Assembly (NCBI RefSeq): GCF_019192735.1
Contig: NZ_JAHTKP010000040.1
Location: 1 to 64,000, forward strand
Origin: Kitasatospora aureofaciens
Lineage (GTDB): Bacteria > Actinomycetota > Actinomycetes > Streptomycetales > Streptomycetaceae
Length of the DNA: 64,000 nt
Direction of reading: 5' to 3'
In this document: piece after piece, positions 7,887-16,810 of the stretch
Layout: the number at the start of each line of letters is the position of its first letter
How positions within the stretch are numbered: the first letter of the stretch is position 1
The notes under the pieces: generated by a model
Databases searched by the model: none
What the model saw: only the letters and a program-made list of their open reading frames with translations
What the model was told of the DNA's origin: nothing
Translations under genes and position numbers: made by a program

Positions 7887-8959
7887 GTGCCGCGACCACT
7901 ACGGTTTCGGCGGACGCCCGTCCGCTGGGCCGCGCGCTGACCGCGAACCGGCTGCCCAAGTGGGCCCCGGCGGCCGTCGCCGCCGGTTCGATCGCCCTCG
8001 GCTGCGGCATCGGCGCCGTCGGCGGCCTCGCCAGCCACCTGCAGTGGGGCCTGATCTCGGCCATCCTGTTCGTGGCGATCGGCTACGCGCTCTCGGCCAG
8101 GGTCGAGGGCCGCCGTCAGGCCAAGGACCGGCTCGCCACCTCGGTGGTCTGGGTCGCCTTCATCCTCGCCGTCGTGCCGCTGGTCGCGCTGACCTTCTAC
8201 ACGATCCAGCAGGGCGCCGACGTGGTGAACGGGTACTTCCTGAGCCACTCGATGAAGGGTGTCCTCGCCTCCGGCCCCGGCGGCGGTATCTACCACGCGC
8301 TGATCGGCACCCTGGAGCAGGTCGGCCTGGCCACCGCGACGGCCGCCCCGGTGGGTCTGCTGACCGCCGTCTACCTGGTCGAGTACGGCCGCGGCCGGCT
8401 CGCCAAGACCGTCACCTTCTTCGTCGACGTCATGACGGGTGTCCCGTCGATCGTCGCGGGTCTGTTCATCCTGTCGCTCTGGAACCTCGCCCTCGGCTTC
8501 AACTACTCCGGCTTCTCCGGCAGCCTCGCGCTGGCGATCCTGATGATGCCGGTCGTGGTCCGCTCCACCGAGGAGATGCTCAAGCTCGTCCCGAACGAGC
8601 TGCGCGAGGCCTCGTACGCGCTCGGCGTGCCGAAGTGGAAGACCATCCTGCGGATCGTCCTCCCCACCGCGATCGGCGGCATCACCACCGGTGTGATGCT
8701 CTCCGTCGCCCGCATCACGGGCGAGACCGCCCCGGTCATGATGCTGGTGTTCGGCGCCGACTACATCAACAGCAACCCGTTCGACGGACCGCAGCAGTCC
8801 CTGCCGATGTACATCTGGCAGCAGTACTCGGTGGTCAACAACGACTACGGCTACGCCCGCGCCTGGGGTGCCGCGCTGGTGCTGATCGCCTTCGTGATGG
8901 GGCTCAACCTCATCGCCCGGGGCATCGCACGCTGGCGCTCGCCCAAGGGCGGACACTGA
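7883..8959 (+). CDS. pstA: Phosphate ABC transporter permease PstA
   Basis: Second membrane subunit of the Pst transporter, 358 residues. It starts with an ATG overlapping the pstC stop by 4 nt. A hydrophobic N-terminal pair of segments (about residues 33-70) precedes the permease domain, which contains LREASYALGVPKWKTILRIVLP near residue 250, the EAA-type loop that docks on PstB. pstB follows after 42 nt. Confidence 0.96.
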   Translation: MSAATTTVSADARPLGRALTANRLPKWAPAAVAAGSIALGCGIGAVGGLASHLQWGLISAILFVAIGYALSARVEGRRQAKDRLATSVVWVAFILAVVPLVALTFYTIQQGADVVNGYFLSHSMKGVLASGPGGGIYHALIGTLEQVGLATATAAPVGLLTAVYLVEYGRGRLAKTVTFFVDVMTGVPSIVAGLFILSLWNLALGFNYSGFSGSLALAILMMPVVVRSTEEMLKLVPNELREASYALGVPKWKTILRIVLPTAIGGITTGVMLSVARITGETAPVMMLVFGADYINSNPFDGPQQSLPMYIWQQYSVVNNDYGYARAWGAALVLIAFVMGLNLIARGIARWRSPKGGH

Positions 8960-9001
8960 GCGACCGACTGACGTACTGAGAAGACGAGAGAAGCAACGAT
9001 C

Positions 9002-9778
9002 ATGGCCAAGCGCATCGACGTCAGCGGACTGTCGGCCTACTACGGCTCCACCAAGGCCATCGAGGACATCTCGATGAGCATCGAACCCCGCTCGGTGACC
9101 GCCTTCATCGGCCCCTCCGGCTGCGGCAAGTCCACCTTCCTGCGCACCCTCAACCGGATGCACGAGGTGATCCCGGGCGCCCGCGTCGAGGGCAAGGTGC
9201 TCCTGGACGACGAGAACCTGTACGCCTCCAGCGTCGACCCGGTCGCCGTGCGCCGCTCGGTCGGCATGGTCTTCCAGCGCCCGAACCCGTTCCCGACCAT
9301 GTCGATCTACGACAACGTGGTCGCCGGTCTCAAGCTGGCGGGCGTGCGCAAGAAGGTCGTCCTGGACGAGGTCGTGGAGCGCTCGCTCAAGGGCGCCAAC
9401 CTCTGGAAGGAGGTCCACAACCGGCTGAACAAGCCCGGGGCCGGCCTCTCCGGCGGTCAGCAGCAGCGCCTGTGCATCGCCCGCGCCATCGCGGTCGAGC
9501 CGCAGGTCCTGCTGATGGACGAGCCCTGTTCGGCGCTCGACCCGATCTCCACCCTCGCCATCGAGGACCTGATCGGCGAGCTGAAGTCCCAGTTCACGAT
9601 CGTCATCGTGACCCACAACATGCAGCAGGCGGCCCGCGTCAGCGACCGCACCGCCTTCTTCAACCTGGCCGGCGTCGGCCAGCCCGGCAGGCTGATCGAG
9701 CTGGACGACACCCAGCGGATCTTCTCCAACCCGTCGGTGCAGGCGACCGAGGACTACATCTCCGGCCGCTTCGGCTAG
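9002..9778 (+). CDS. pstB: Phosphate ABC transporter ATP-binding protein
   Basis: Energises phosphate import through PstCA. The 258-residue protein shows Walker A GPSGCGKST (about residues 37-45), Q-loop MVFQRPNPFP, ABC signature LSGGQQQR, Walker B VLLMDEPCSALD and the switch histidine in VTHNMQQA. The PNPFPTMSIYDNV segment is characteristic of PstB. ATG 9002 follows 'agaagacgagagaa'. Last gene of pstSCAB; two hairpins follow before the convergent pit gene. No phoU lies in the operon. Confidence 0.97.
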   Translation: MAKRIDVSGLSAYYGSTKAIEDISMSIEPRSVTAFIGPSGCGKSTFLRTLNRMHEVIPGARVEGKVLLDDENLYASSVDPVAVRRSVGMVFQRPNPFPTMSIYDNVVAGLKLAGVRKKVVLDEVVERSLKGANLWKEVHNRLNKPGAGLSGGQQQRLCIARAIAVEPQVLLMDEPCSALDPISTLAIEDLIGELKSQFTIVIVTHNMQQAARVSDRTAFFNLAGVGQPGRLIELDDTQRIFSNPSVQATEDYISGRFG

Positions 9779-9792
9779 GCCGGCCGCCAGCT

Positions 9793-9828
9793 GCTCCACG
9801 GTGCTGCATGGCGGTGCCGCCGTGGAGC
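9793..9828 (+). terminator. Stem-loop after pstB
   Basis: gctccacgg (9793-9801) pairs with ccgtggagc (9820-9828) around an 18-nt loop, starting 14 nt after the pstB stop. It precedes a second, stronger hairpin and probably protects or ends the pst message. Confidence 0.6.
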
Positions 9829-9834
9829 GTGAAA

Positions 9835-9867
9835 AGGGCCCGCCCCCGAGATGTGGGGGCGGGCCCT
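9835..9867. terminator. Bidirectional terminator between pstB and pit
   Basis: agggcccgccccc (9835-9847) pairs perfectly with gggggcgggccct (9855-9867) around a 7-nt loop. On the minus strand it lies 16 nt after the pit stop, on the plus strand behind pstB, so it can serve both convergent units. Confidence 0.8.
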
Positions 9868-9883
9868 GTCACGTCCGGGGGTC

Positions 9884-10879
9884 TCAGCCCCGGAACAGGT
9901 GGACGAACCAGTACACCAGCGCTGCGACGATGGCGGCCGCCGGCATCGTGATGAACCAGCCGAGCACGATGTTCTTCGCGACGCCCCAGCGCACCGCGCG
10001 GATCCGCTTGGTGGCCCCCGCGCCCATGATCGCCGCGGTGATCACGTGCGTGGTGGAGATCGGCGCCTTGAAGACGAACGACGTGATGTACATGACCGTC
10101 GAGGCGGTGGCCTCGGCCGCGAAGCCCTGCGGCGGGTCCAGCTCGATGATCTTGCGGCCCAGCGTCCGCATGATCCGCCAGCCACCCGCGTAGGTGCCCA
10201 GCGAGAGCATGGTGGCGCAGGAGATCTTCACCCACACCGGGATGGCGCCGGTGGTCTGGTGACCCGAGATGGTGAGCGCCATCACGACGATGCCCATGGT
10301 CTTCTGCGCGTCCTGCAGACCGTGCGCCAGCGCCATCGCGGCGGCCGAGGCGGTCTGCGCGACCCGGAAGTTCCGCTTGGCGCGGTGCGGGTTGGCCCGG
10401 CGGAAGATCCACAGGATCGCCAGCATCACCAGGAAGCCGCCGATCAGGCCGACCACCGGCGAGACGATCATCGGAATGACGATCTTGTCGAGGACGCCGC
10501 TCCAGATCACGTCGATGCCGCCGGCCAGCGCCGCGCCCACCATGCCGCCGAACAGCGCGTGCGAGGACGAGGACGGCAGACCGAAGTACCAGGTGACCAG
10601 GTTCCACGCGATCGCGCCGATCAGGGCGGCGAACAGGATCGCCATCCCCTGGTTGCCGGTGGGGGTCTCGATGATGCCCTTGGAGACGGTGTTCGCCACG
10701 CCGCTGCCGAGGAAGGCACCGGCCAGGTTCATCACCGCGGCCATCGCCAGCGCGGCCCTGGGGGTCAGCGCCCGGGTGGAGACCGAGGTGGCGATCGCGT
10801 TCGCCGAGTCGTGGAAGCCGTTGGTGTAGGTGAAGAAGAACGCAACGCCGATGACGGCGATGAGTGCTGCCATGTCCAC
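9884..10879 (-). CDS. pit: Low-affinity inorganic phosphate transporter (Pit family)
   Basis: A 331-residue PiT-family permease importing metal-phosphate complexes by proton symport. The signature TYTNGFHDSANAIATSV near residues 16-32 is the first GANDVAN-type repeat; the second is at VFKAPISTTHVITAAIMGAG near residue 270. About ten hydrophobic segments are visible. GTG 10879 is taken as start, with ATG 10873 as an alternative; neither has a clear ribosome binding site, consistent with coupling to the DUF47 gene that ends only 5 nt upstream. Confidence 0.93.
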   Translation of the reverse strand: MDMAALIAVIGVAFFFTYTNGFHDSANAIATSVSTRALTPRAALAMAAVMNLAGAFLGSGVANTVSKGIIETPTGNQGMAILFAALIGAIAWNLVTWYFGLPSSSSHALFGGMVGAALAGGIDVIWSGVLDKIVIPMIVSPVVGLIGGFLVMLAILWIFRRANPHRAKRNFRVAQTASAAAMALAHGLQDAQKTMGIVVMALTISGHQTTGAIPVWVKISCATMLSLGTYAGGWRIMRTLGRKIIELDPPQGFAAEATASTVMYITSFVFKAPISTTHVITAAIMGAGATKRIRAVRWGVAKNIVLGWFITMPAAAIVAALVYWFVHLFRG

Positions 10880-10884
10880 GAGGG

Positions 10885-11505
10885 TCAGGACTCCTTGACG
10901 GCGATGGTCTCCACCGTGTTGGCGACGTGCTCGAACGCGTCCGCCGCCTCCTCAAGGACGTCCACGATCTGCTTGAGCTTGAGCACCTCGATGGCGTCGT
11001 ACTGGCCGGAGAACAGGTGGGCGAGCAGCTTGCGGTGGATCTGGTCGGCCTGGTTCTCCAGCCGGTTGACCTCGATCCAGTACTCGGTGAGGTTCGACAT
11101 GCTGCGCAGGTTCGGCATCGCCGCGGCGGTCAGCTCGGCGGCCCGGGCCAGCACCTCGATCTGCTGCTCGATCCCCTTCGGCAGGGTCTGGATGTCATAG
11201 AGGACGACCAGGTCGACGGCCTCCTCCATGAAGTCCATGATGTCGTCCAGCGACGAGGCGAGGCTGTAGATGTCCTCGCGGTCGAAGGGCGTGATGAAGG
11301 AGGAGTTCAGCTGGTGGAACACGGCATGGGTGGTGTCGTCCCCGGCGTGCTCGGCGGCGCGCATGCGCTCGACGATCTCCGCGCGGGCCGACACGTCTGA
11401 TCCCAGCAGTTCCAGCAGGAGCTTCGATCCGACGACGAGGTTCTCCGCGGCCGCGGCGAACATGTCGTAGAAGCTCGTCTCCTTCGGGGTCAGGCTAAAA
11501 CGCAC
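10885..11505 (-). CDS. DUF47 family protein, PhoU-like Pit partner
   Basis: A 206-residue all-helical protein of the DUF47/PhoU-like family, nearly always encoded beside pit and thought to modulate phosphate transport through bound metal. Acidic helices such as EDIYSLASSLDDIMDFMEEAVDL (about residues 75-97) and EVNRLENQADQIHRKLL resemble the ExxxD metal-site motifs of PhoU. GTG 11505 is chosen because GGAGA lies 6 nt before it and the sequence begins VRFSLTPKE. It is the first gene of a two-gene unit with pit. Confidence 0.9.
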   Translation of the reverse strand: MRFSLTPKETSFYDMFAAAAENLVVGSKLLLELLGSDVSARAEIVERMRAAEHAGDDTTHAVFHQLNSSFITPFDREDIYSLASSLDDIMDFMEEAVDLVVLYDIQTLPKGIEQQIEVLARAAELTAAAMPNLRSMSNLTEYWIEVNRLENQADQIHRKLLAHLFSGQYDAIEVLKLKQIVDVLEEAADAFEHVANTVETIAVKES

Positions 11506-11865
11506 GGAAATCTCCGATGTGCGGGGTAGGGACTGAACGATGCTAGGTGCAACCAAGCGCAATCGCGCAAACGGGGTGGTGTAGGGGGAGGCGGAACCTC
11601 CTCTTCCATTCGGCTGCCGCACCGGCGGACCAGGACCGCACTCCCATGTGCGGACGTGAGCCCCAGTCTGACGGAACCTCGCCCGGATTGTCCCCGTCGT
11701 GCGTACACAGGAACGGGGGCGCCGCTCAGACGGGTGAACCCGCCCGGCGGGCCGCCCGGGGCGGGCCCTCGACCGCCGGTCCGGCCGTCGGAACACCACG
11801 AAAGGCCCCGGTGTTGGACACTGGTGGCCGACGCAGCCACCAGGCACTCAGACGAAGGCGGGCCG
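11506..11865. other. Divergent intergenic region between the DUF47 gene and csoR
   Basis: These 360 nt hold no convincing gene. They must contain the promoter of the DUF47-pit unit (minus strand) and that of csoR (plus strand). On the minus strand TTGCGC is repeated (around 11563-11576) and TAGCAT (11540-11545) could serve as a -10 element, but the spacing is not ideal. I see no clear PHO box and no clear CsoR operator. Confidence 0.5.
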
Positions 11866-12252
11866 ATGACCACGACGCAAGCGCGCACCGAGCCGGGCGA
11901 CGCGCACGACACCGAGGCGCACGCCGGCCACACCCCCGAGGCCGGCGCAGGTCATCAGGGCGGGCACGGCCCGCACGGGTACAGCGCGCAGAAGGACGCC
12001 CACCTCAAGCGGCTGCGCCGGATCGAGGGCCAGATCCGCGGCCTCCAGCGCATGGTCGACGAGGACGTCTACTGCATCGACGTGCTCACCCAGGTGTCGG
12101 CCGGCACCAAGGCCCTGCAGTCCTTCGCGCTCTCTTTGCTGGAGGAGCACCTGCGGCACTGCGTCGCGGCGGCGGCAGAGGAGGGCGGCGCCGAGCTCGA
12201 CGCCAAGGTGGCGGAGGCCACGGCCGCGATCGGCCGACTGCTGCGGAGCTGA
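11866..12252 (+). CDS. csoR: Copper-sensing repressor CsoR
   Basis: A 128-residue CsoR/RcnR family repressor. CsoR releases DNA on binding Cu(I), derepressing copper efflux genes. The core starts at HLKRLRRIEGQIRGLQRMVDEDVYCIDVL; the copper ligands Cys-His-Cys are recognisable as C in VYCIDVL and H and C in EHLRHCV. The first ~45 residues form a His-rich, probably disordered tail with seven histidines. ATG 11866 follows 'gacgaaggcggg'. No copper ATPase lies next to it, so it would act on distant operons. Gene order after pst-pit matches the chromosomal csoR locus of streptomycetes. Confidence 0.92.
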   Translation: MTTTQARTEPGDAHDTEAHAGHTPEAGAGHQGGHGPHGYSAQKDAHLKRLRRIEGQIRGLQRMVDEDVYCIDVLTQVSAGTKALQSFALSLLEEHLRHCVAAAAEEGGAELDAKVAEATAAIGRLLRS

Positions 12253-12287
12253 GACCGAGGCGCAGCTGAGAGAGCGGCCCGGTGGCC

Positions 12288-12488
12288 TTACGGCTCCCGT
12301 TCGCCGGACCGGTCCGGGTCCGCTCTGCCGGGCTCGGGCCGGTCGAGCAGCACCTCGTCGATCCGTTCGGTCGGCAGCCGGTCGCCGGTGCTGGCCGTCG
12401 CGGCGATCATCAGTTCGCCGGCCAGCTCGATCTCGTCGAGGGCCGCGTCGTCGTGGCCGCCGCTGCGGCCGCCTGTGGACGACACCAC
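12288..12488 (-). CDS. Small conserved protein of unknown function
   Basis: A 66-residue acidic protein whose core DEIELAGELMIAATASTGDRLPTERIDEVLL resembles small streptomycete proteins I have seen in this neighbourhood; the function is not known. GTG 12488 is taken as start because AAGGGG lies about 8 nt before it; three further in-frame GTG codons nearby (12485, 12497, 12500) make the start ambiguous. It is convergent with csoR, 35 nt apart. Confidence 0.6.
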   Translation of the reverse strand: MVSSTGGRSGGHDDAALDEIELAGELMIAATASTGDRLPTERIDEVLLDRPEPGRADPDRSGEREP

Positions 12489-12684
12489 CTGCACCACCCC
12501 TTCAGTGCCTCGCCAGCCCGGGCGGCAGCCACCCGACGTCCAGCCTAGGCACTTCGGAGCCCGTCCACATGGCACGGACGGGCCATCTCGGCGCCGCCGA
12601 AACGGGTGACCGCCGCTCCCCGGACGGCCACCCGCTCCGGCCGCGCCCCCACACGCCCCACGCCGGAGCGCTGCCCAGGCCGCC

Positions 12685-13575
12685 CTACTTCGGGCTCTCC
12701 GTGGGCTTCAACGCGAAGATGTCCGAGGCCGGCGGCTCGGCCGCCTCCACCGGCTTGCCGAAGTCCGTCAGCGCGGTGGTCGAGGTCACCTTCACCTGGT
12801 CCTTGGCCTCCTTCGAACCGGCCACCCCGGCGAAGGTGAAGATCTCGACCACCTTGTGCAGCCGGCCCTGGTCGTCAAGCCAGGCGTCGTACGGGACCTC
12901 CTTGACGGTGAAGGTCTGGGACCCCGTCCGCAGGCCGTCGCCGCCCCGGCCGCCAGTCGCGTCGGCGGCCTTGGCCAGGTCCAGGGTGCCGCGGTAGTGG
13001 TGCAGTGCGACGCCGTCGACCGTCTCGGTGCCGACCGCGTCCGCCTTCTGCACCCCGCGCAGCGCGCCCGCGGCGGTGGCCGGGTCGGTGGCGCCGCTGC
13101 TGACCAGGTTGCCGTCCGGCAACTGGCGCACGTCCAGCTTGACCCACTTGCCCTCGGGCACCTTGGCGCCGCTGTTCTGCAGGTAGACCGTGCCCGGCAG
13201 GACCACCTCGACGATCTTCCCGGTGGTCGCCGCGCCCGGCGGCACGGCGATCTCCAGCCGGCCGATCCGCTTCACGTAGTCGTAGCCGCCGGTGCCGGTG
13301 AAGGAGGCCTTCTTCTCGGAGGACTCGGTGACCAGCTCGGTGGCGGTGTGCGCGGAGCCGGTCCGGCCGGTGATGTCGGCGGCGTTGCGCACCGCCGTCA
13401 GCGGGTCCGCGGCGAGCTGGTCGTGGACGCTCTGGTCGGACGAGCCGGCCCCGGACCCGCCCGAGCAGCCGGCCAGCCCGGCCAGGGTGGCGGCGAGCAG
13501 GGCGGCCCCGGCCGCCGAGCGCAGGTTCGACACCGGCCGGCGTCGTGGCCGGCCGGTGCGCTGCTGGTCGGTCAT
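12685..13575 (-). CDS. Lipoprotein, LppX/LprG-like
   Basis: A 296-residue secreted lipoprotein. After a basic N-terminus a hydrophobic stretch ends in LAGC with C37 as the lipidated residue. The remainder (TAVRNAADITGRTGSAHTATELV.., VPEGKWVKLDV.., VDGVALHHYRGTLDL.., EVPYDAWLDDQGRLHKV) has the layout of the LppX/LprA/F/G family of mycobacterial lipid carriers and related beta-rich lipoproteins. ATG 13575 is preferred over ATG 13581 because GAGG sits 6 nt before it and only 0 nt before the other. The cargo is unknown. Confidence 0.8.
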   Translation of the reverse strand: MTDQQRTGRPRRRPVSNLRSAAGAALLAATLAGLAGCSGGSGAGSSDQSVHDQLAADPLTAVRNAADITGRTGSAHTATELVTESSEKKASFTGTGGYDYVKRIGRLEIAVPPGAATTGKIVEVVLPGTVYLQNSGAKVPEGKWVKLDVRQLPDGNLVSSGATDPATAAGALRGVQKADAVGTETVDGVALHHYRGTLDLAKAADATGGRGGDGLRTGSQTFTVKEVPYDAWLDDQGRLHKVVEIFTFAGVAGSKEAKDQVKVTSTTALTDFGKPVEAAEPPASDIFALKPTESPK

Positions 13576-13729
13576 CTTCATCCTCGCGACAACCCCCTCG
13601 GGCCCGACTGCCCTGCCGGACACCACCGGGTGGGCAGAGCTCTTTCCGGGCAAACGAGTTGAGGCGCGAGGGGTTACGGGTGGCGGGGCGCGCGAAGGGC
13701 GTCGCGCGCCGCGCGTCCGGCGCGTTACG

Positions 13730-13927
13730 GTGAACGACGTGCACAGTGAGCTGCCGGCCGCGCCCGGCACCCGGATGCCCGAGCACCGCGTCGCGATCAG
13801 CGAGCGCGGTTCCTTCGCCTACGCGACCTGCAGCTGCGGCTGGTACTCCCCGGCCCGCCGCTCGCGCGACCTGGCCCGCCGCGAGGGGGCCGACCACCTC
13901 GCCGACAGCGGCGGCGCGCCGGGGTAG
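13730..13927 (+). CDS. Small conserved actinobacterial protein
   Basis: A 65-residue protein with MPEHRVAISERGSFAYATCSCGWYSPARRSRDLARREGADHL, a CxC-containing short domain I recognise only as a recurrent streptomycete hypothetical protein. GTG 13730 is taken as start; GTG 13739 and ATG 13775 are in frame and no ribosome binding site decides between them. It is divergent from the lipoprotein gene. The two cysteines could bind a metal, but that is a guess. Confidence 0.55.
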   Translation: MNDVHSELPAAPGTRMPEHRVAISERGSFAYATCSCGWYSPARRSRDLARREGADHLADSGGAPG

Positions 13928-13939
13928 GCCTACGGCGTC

Positions 13940-14647
13940 TTACGCCGCCAGATCGGACTCCGGCGGCTGCTCGTCCGCCCGGACGGCCCGCTCCCGGCCG
14001 CGCCGACGGCCGCGCGGCGCGCCACCGCGCTCCGGCGCCCGGATCAGCGGGGCGACGGCGGTGCGGGTCAGCGCATGGCAGAGCGGGACCAGGACGGCCA
14101 TCGCGATCGGCGCCAGCAGCAGGACCACCGCGGTGGCGAGCGCGAACCCGCCGATCACGTCGGTCGGGTAGTGGACGCCCATGAACATCCGGCAGAAGCC
14201 CTGCAGCAGGGCCAGGCCTCCGGCTATCCAGCCCAGCCGCCGGTTCACCAGGAACAGCGCCACCGCGACGCCCATCGTCATGGTCGAGTGGTCGCTGACG
14301 AAGGAGTGCGTGCCGGCCTTGCCGTCCACCAGCACCAGCAGCCCGCTGTGGTCGACGAAGGGGCGCGGGCGGTCCACGATCGCGGCGATCGGCAGGTTGG
14401 CCAGCTCGGCGATGGCGACCGAGAGCGGCACCCAGAGCAGCCCGGCGATCGCCACCGGCGCGTCCGGGCGGCGCCTGGCCTGCAGCCAGCCGACCAGGCA
14501 GAGCATCGCCAGGCCGATCAGGATGCCGTACTCGCCGATCCAGGAGACCAGATGGTCCAGCCACTGCGGGGAGCGCTTGGCCAGACCGTTGACGGCGTAG
14601 AGCAGGCCGAGGTCGGGGTTGGTCGTGTCGGCAAGCGGCGTCGACAC
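13940..14647 (-). CDS. PAP2 family phosphatase, BcrC-like
   Basis: A 235-residue membrane phosphatase, most likely acting on a polyprenyl or other lipid pyrophosphate. Three PAP2 motifs are present in divergent form: DRPRPF (C1), SFVSDHST (C2, with SDH instead of SGH, as in BcrC-type undecaprenyl diphosphatases) and CRMFMGVHYPTDVIGG (C3, with C in place of the usual S of SRxxxxxHxxxD). About five membrane segments are visible, and an Arg-rich tail follows. GTG 14647 has a strong AAGGAGGT. Confidence 0.85.
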   Translation of the reverse strand: MSTPLADTTNPDLGLLYAVNGLAKRSPQWLDHLVSWIGEYGILIGLAMLCLVGWLQARRRPDAPVAIAGLLWVPLSVAIAELANLPIAAIVDRPRPFVDHSGLLVLVDGKAGTHSFVSDHSTMTMGVAVALFLVNRRLGWIAGGLALLQGFCRMFMGVHYPTDVIGGFALATAVVLLLAPIAMAVLVPLCHALTRTAVAPLIRAPERGGAPRGRRRGRERAVRADEQPPESDLAA

Positions 14648-14829
14648 GCCGCACCTCCTTCTGGTCCGCTGCACCTGTACGTTCCGGCCGGGCCCGCCCG
14701 GCGCGAAGAGCTGACGAGGGACCAACGGACCCAACGTCATCGCCGGGGCACAGCGTTCCACGGAAACGCGCGGTTATGGAAACTTGACTCAGCGTCCACA
14801 GCGCACTCACACGCCGGGGCGCCGGGGCC

Positions 14830-16056
14830 TCAGGGTTTTGCGGTCGGTTGACCCGTACCCGACGGGCTCGGGCCGGTGGGTACGGGCGGCGCGGTCGCCG
14901 CCGGCCGGGAGGGCGGGGGCAGGGTCGGAGCGGCGTTCGCGGGCGACGCCGCGTGGGTGGCCGCTGTGGGGGCCGCGGTGGGCGACGCGGGCGCGTCCGG
15001 GGTGGCTCCGCTGCTGACGCCGCCCCGGCCCGTGATGCTGCCGTCCGCGTTGCGCACCGGCAGCGCCTCGGCGCCGTCCGAGGTGACCCGGGTCGCGCCG
15101 ATGTACTCCTTGGTGTCGATCTTGTCGTAGCGGATCACCGCGCCGGTGTGCGGCGCGTTGATCATGTAGCCGCCGCCGACGTAGATCCCGACGTGGTGGA
15201 TGCTGCGCGGATCGTTCAGGTCCGTCGCCCAGAACACCAGGTCGCCCGGCCGCAACTGGTCCCGCGAGGGGTGCGGACCGGCGTACCACTGGTCGTTCGC
15301 CACCCGGGGCAGCGTGATCCCCACACTCGCGTACGCGGCCTGGGTGAGGCCCGAGCAGTCGAACCGCCCGTTCTGCGACGGCAACCCCTCGCCGCCCCAC
15401 AGGTACTGCATGCCCAGCTTCGTCTGCGCGAAGTAGATCGCGGCGGCCGACTGCTGCGACACCTCCACCGGCGCCGTGGGCGCCGTGAAGCTGCGCGCCA
15501 GCGCCTTGATGTTCTTCACGTACCCCTGTGTCTCCTTGTACGGGGGCACGCCGCTGTACTTCTCCACCGCGTACGGGCCGGAGTTGTACGCCGCCAGCAG
15601 GTTGTCCTGCCGGTCCCCCGGCACCTTGGCCACGTCCCGGGCCAGCGCGCAGTCGTACGTCGCCGCCGAGGCGATCGCGTCCGCCGGGTCCCAGATGTCC
15701 TTCTTGCCGTCACCATTGCCGTCCGTGCCGTAGATCGCCCAGGTGTCCGGCAGAAACTGGGCCATTCCCAAGGCCCCTACCGAGGACCGGGCCGACGGGT
15801 CGAAACCGCTTTCCTGGTACAGCTGCGCGGCGAGCATCGGCGGGGAGATCTCCGGGCAGAGCGCTCCCCACTTCTGGATCAGCCCCTGGTAGGCGGCCGG
15901 CACCGAACCGGCCGACAGTGCCGAGCGATTGGCCGACTGCTGCGGTGTCCCACTCGCGGCATACGTCCCGAACGTCACCAGCCCGATGAACCCGAACGCG
16001 ACAACTCCCGTCGCAGCGGCGGCCGTACCGGCCTTCCGGAGTACCATCAGCACCAT
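14830..16056 (-). CDS. Bifunctional lytic transglycosylase / NlpC-P60 endopeptidase
   Basis: A 408-residue secreted peptidoglycan hydrolase. A signal or anchor segment (about residues 14-34) is followed by an SLT-type transglycosylase domain (QLYQESGFDPSARSS with the catalytic Glu, GALGMAQFLPDTW) and a C40 peptidase domain with C in FDCSGLTQAAY and His in HHVGIYVGGGY. The last ~75 residues are a Pro/Ala/Thr-rich tail that could sit in the wall. This domain pair is typical of VirB1-type wall-opening enzymes of Gram-positive conjugation systems, and the gene is divergent from the secretion-like cluster at 16290-21891. Confidence 0.92.
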   Translation of the reverse strand: MVLMVLRKAGTAAAATGVVAFGFIGLVTFGTYAASGTPQQSANRSALSAGSVPAAYQGLIQKWGALCPEISPPMLAAQLYQESGFDPSARSSVGALGMAQFLPDTWAIYGTDGNGDGKKDIWDPADAIASAATYDCALARDVAKVPGDRQDNLLAAYNSGPYAVEKYSGVPPYKETQGYVKNIKALARSFTAPTAPVEVSQQSAAAIYFAQTKLGMQYLWGGEGLPSQNGRFDCSGLTQAAYASVGITLPRVANDQWYAGPHPSRDQLRPGDLVFWATDLNDPRSIHHVGIYVGGGYMINAPHTGAVIRYDKIDTKEYIGATRVTSDGAEALPVRNADGSITGRGGVSSGATPDAPASPTAAPTAATHAASPANAAPTLPPPSRPAATAPPVPTGPSPSGTGQPTAKP

Positions 16057-16289
16057 CCCGACGAATCGTCAGTCGAAGTGTCCCGGAAGGCGTTGCTCAC
16101 CGCAATCATCAGAGATACAAAGAGTGAGCGCTATCCTTCGTACGGTGGACATCCTCGCGTACGTGTCCGATGCCTCACGACCAATCCGCGAGAAGTAGCC
16201 AAGTCGACATCAGATCTGGCCAAGAATAGGTACCGACCCTTCGCGCGGGCGGGGTCCGGGCCCTTGAATTTGCCTGATCGGGCGGTGAG

Positions 16290-16646
16290 ATGGAAATGAA
16301 CCTGAGCAGCGTGCAGAGCATCGCGATCGGCCACCTGGCCGAGGACCCACCAAAGAAGCCGAATATCGACACCATCATCGGCGGGATCGCCCCGGACTGG
16401 GGCCCGTTCGCGAGTCTCGGCTCGGAGGCCCGGGTGATGGTCGAGGTCATCATGGCCGTCGCCATCCTCCTCTGCCTCGGCATCGCCGTCTGGGGCGCGG
16501 CCAAGCAGCGGATCGGTGCGACCGCCATGCGGGACAGCTTCGGCGCCGAACAGGGCAAGGGGCTGATCATCGCCGGGCTGACCGGCGTGTTCATCATTGG
16601 ATCACTCGGCACTCTGTTCACCATTGTCTACGGCATGGCGATCTGA
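16290..16646 (+). CDS. Small membrane protein of the type IV secretion-like cluster
   Basis: A 118-residue protein with two hydrophobic segments (about residues 47-70 VMVEVIMAVAILLCLGIAVWG and 92-115 LIIAGLTGVFIIGSLGTLFTIV). Size and topology resemble VirB2/TrbC-like subunits or other small integral proteins of conjugation clusters; identity is not certain. ATG 16290 follows GGCGGTGAG; ATG 16296 is an alternative. First gene of a five-gene plus-strand cluster, divergent from the wall hydrolase. Confidence 0.75.
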   Translation: MEMNLSSVQSIAIGHLAEDPPKKPNIDTIIGGIAPDWGPFASLGSEARVMVEVIMAVAILLCLGIAVWGAAKQRIGATAMRDSFGAEQGKGLIIAGLTGVFIIGSLGTLFTIVYGMAI

Positions 16647-16810
16647 CGATCGGACAGCAGTAGTCCCGCCCACCTGAGATCAGGTCCCCGTCCGGACCGC
16701 CGGAGTCCGCCCGCCAGGAGTCCACCCCCCGTTCCCACCCTCCGTCCGCGCCCGCCCACGGCCGGAGGGCCCCCGGAGCCGCCCCGGCTCCCCGCACCAG
16801 GAGGGCCGCC

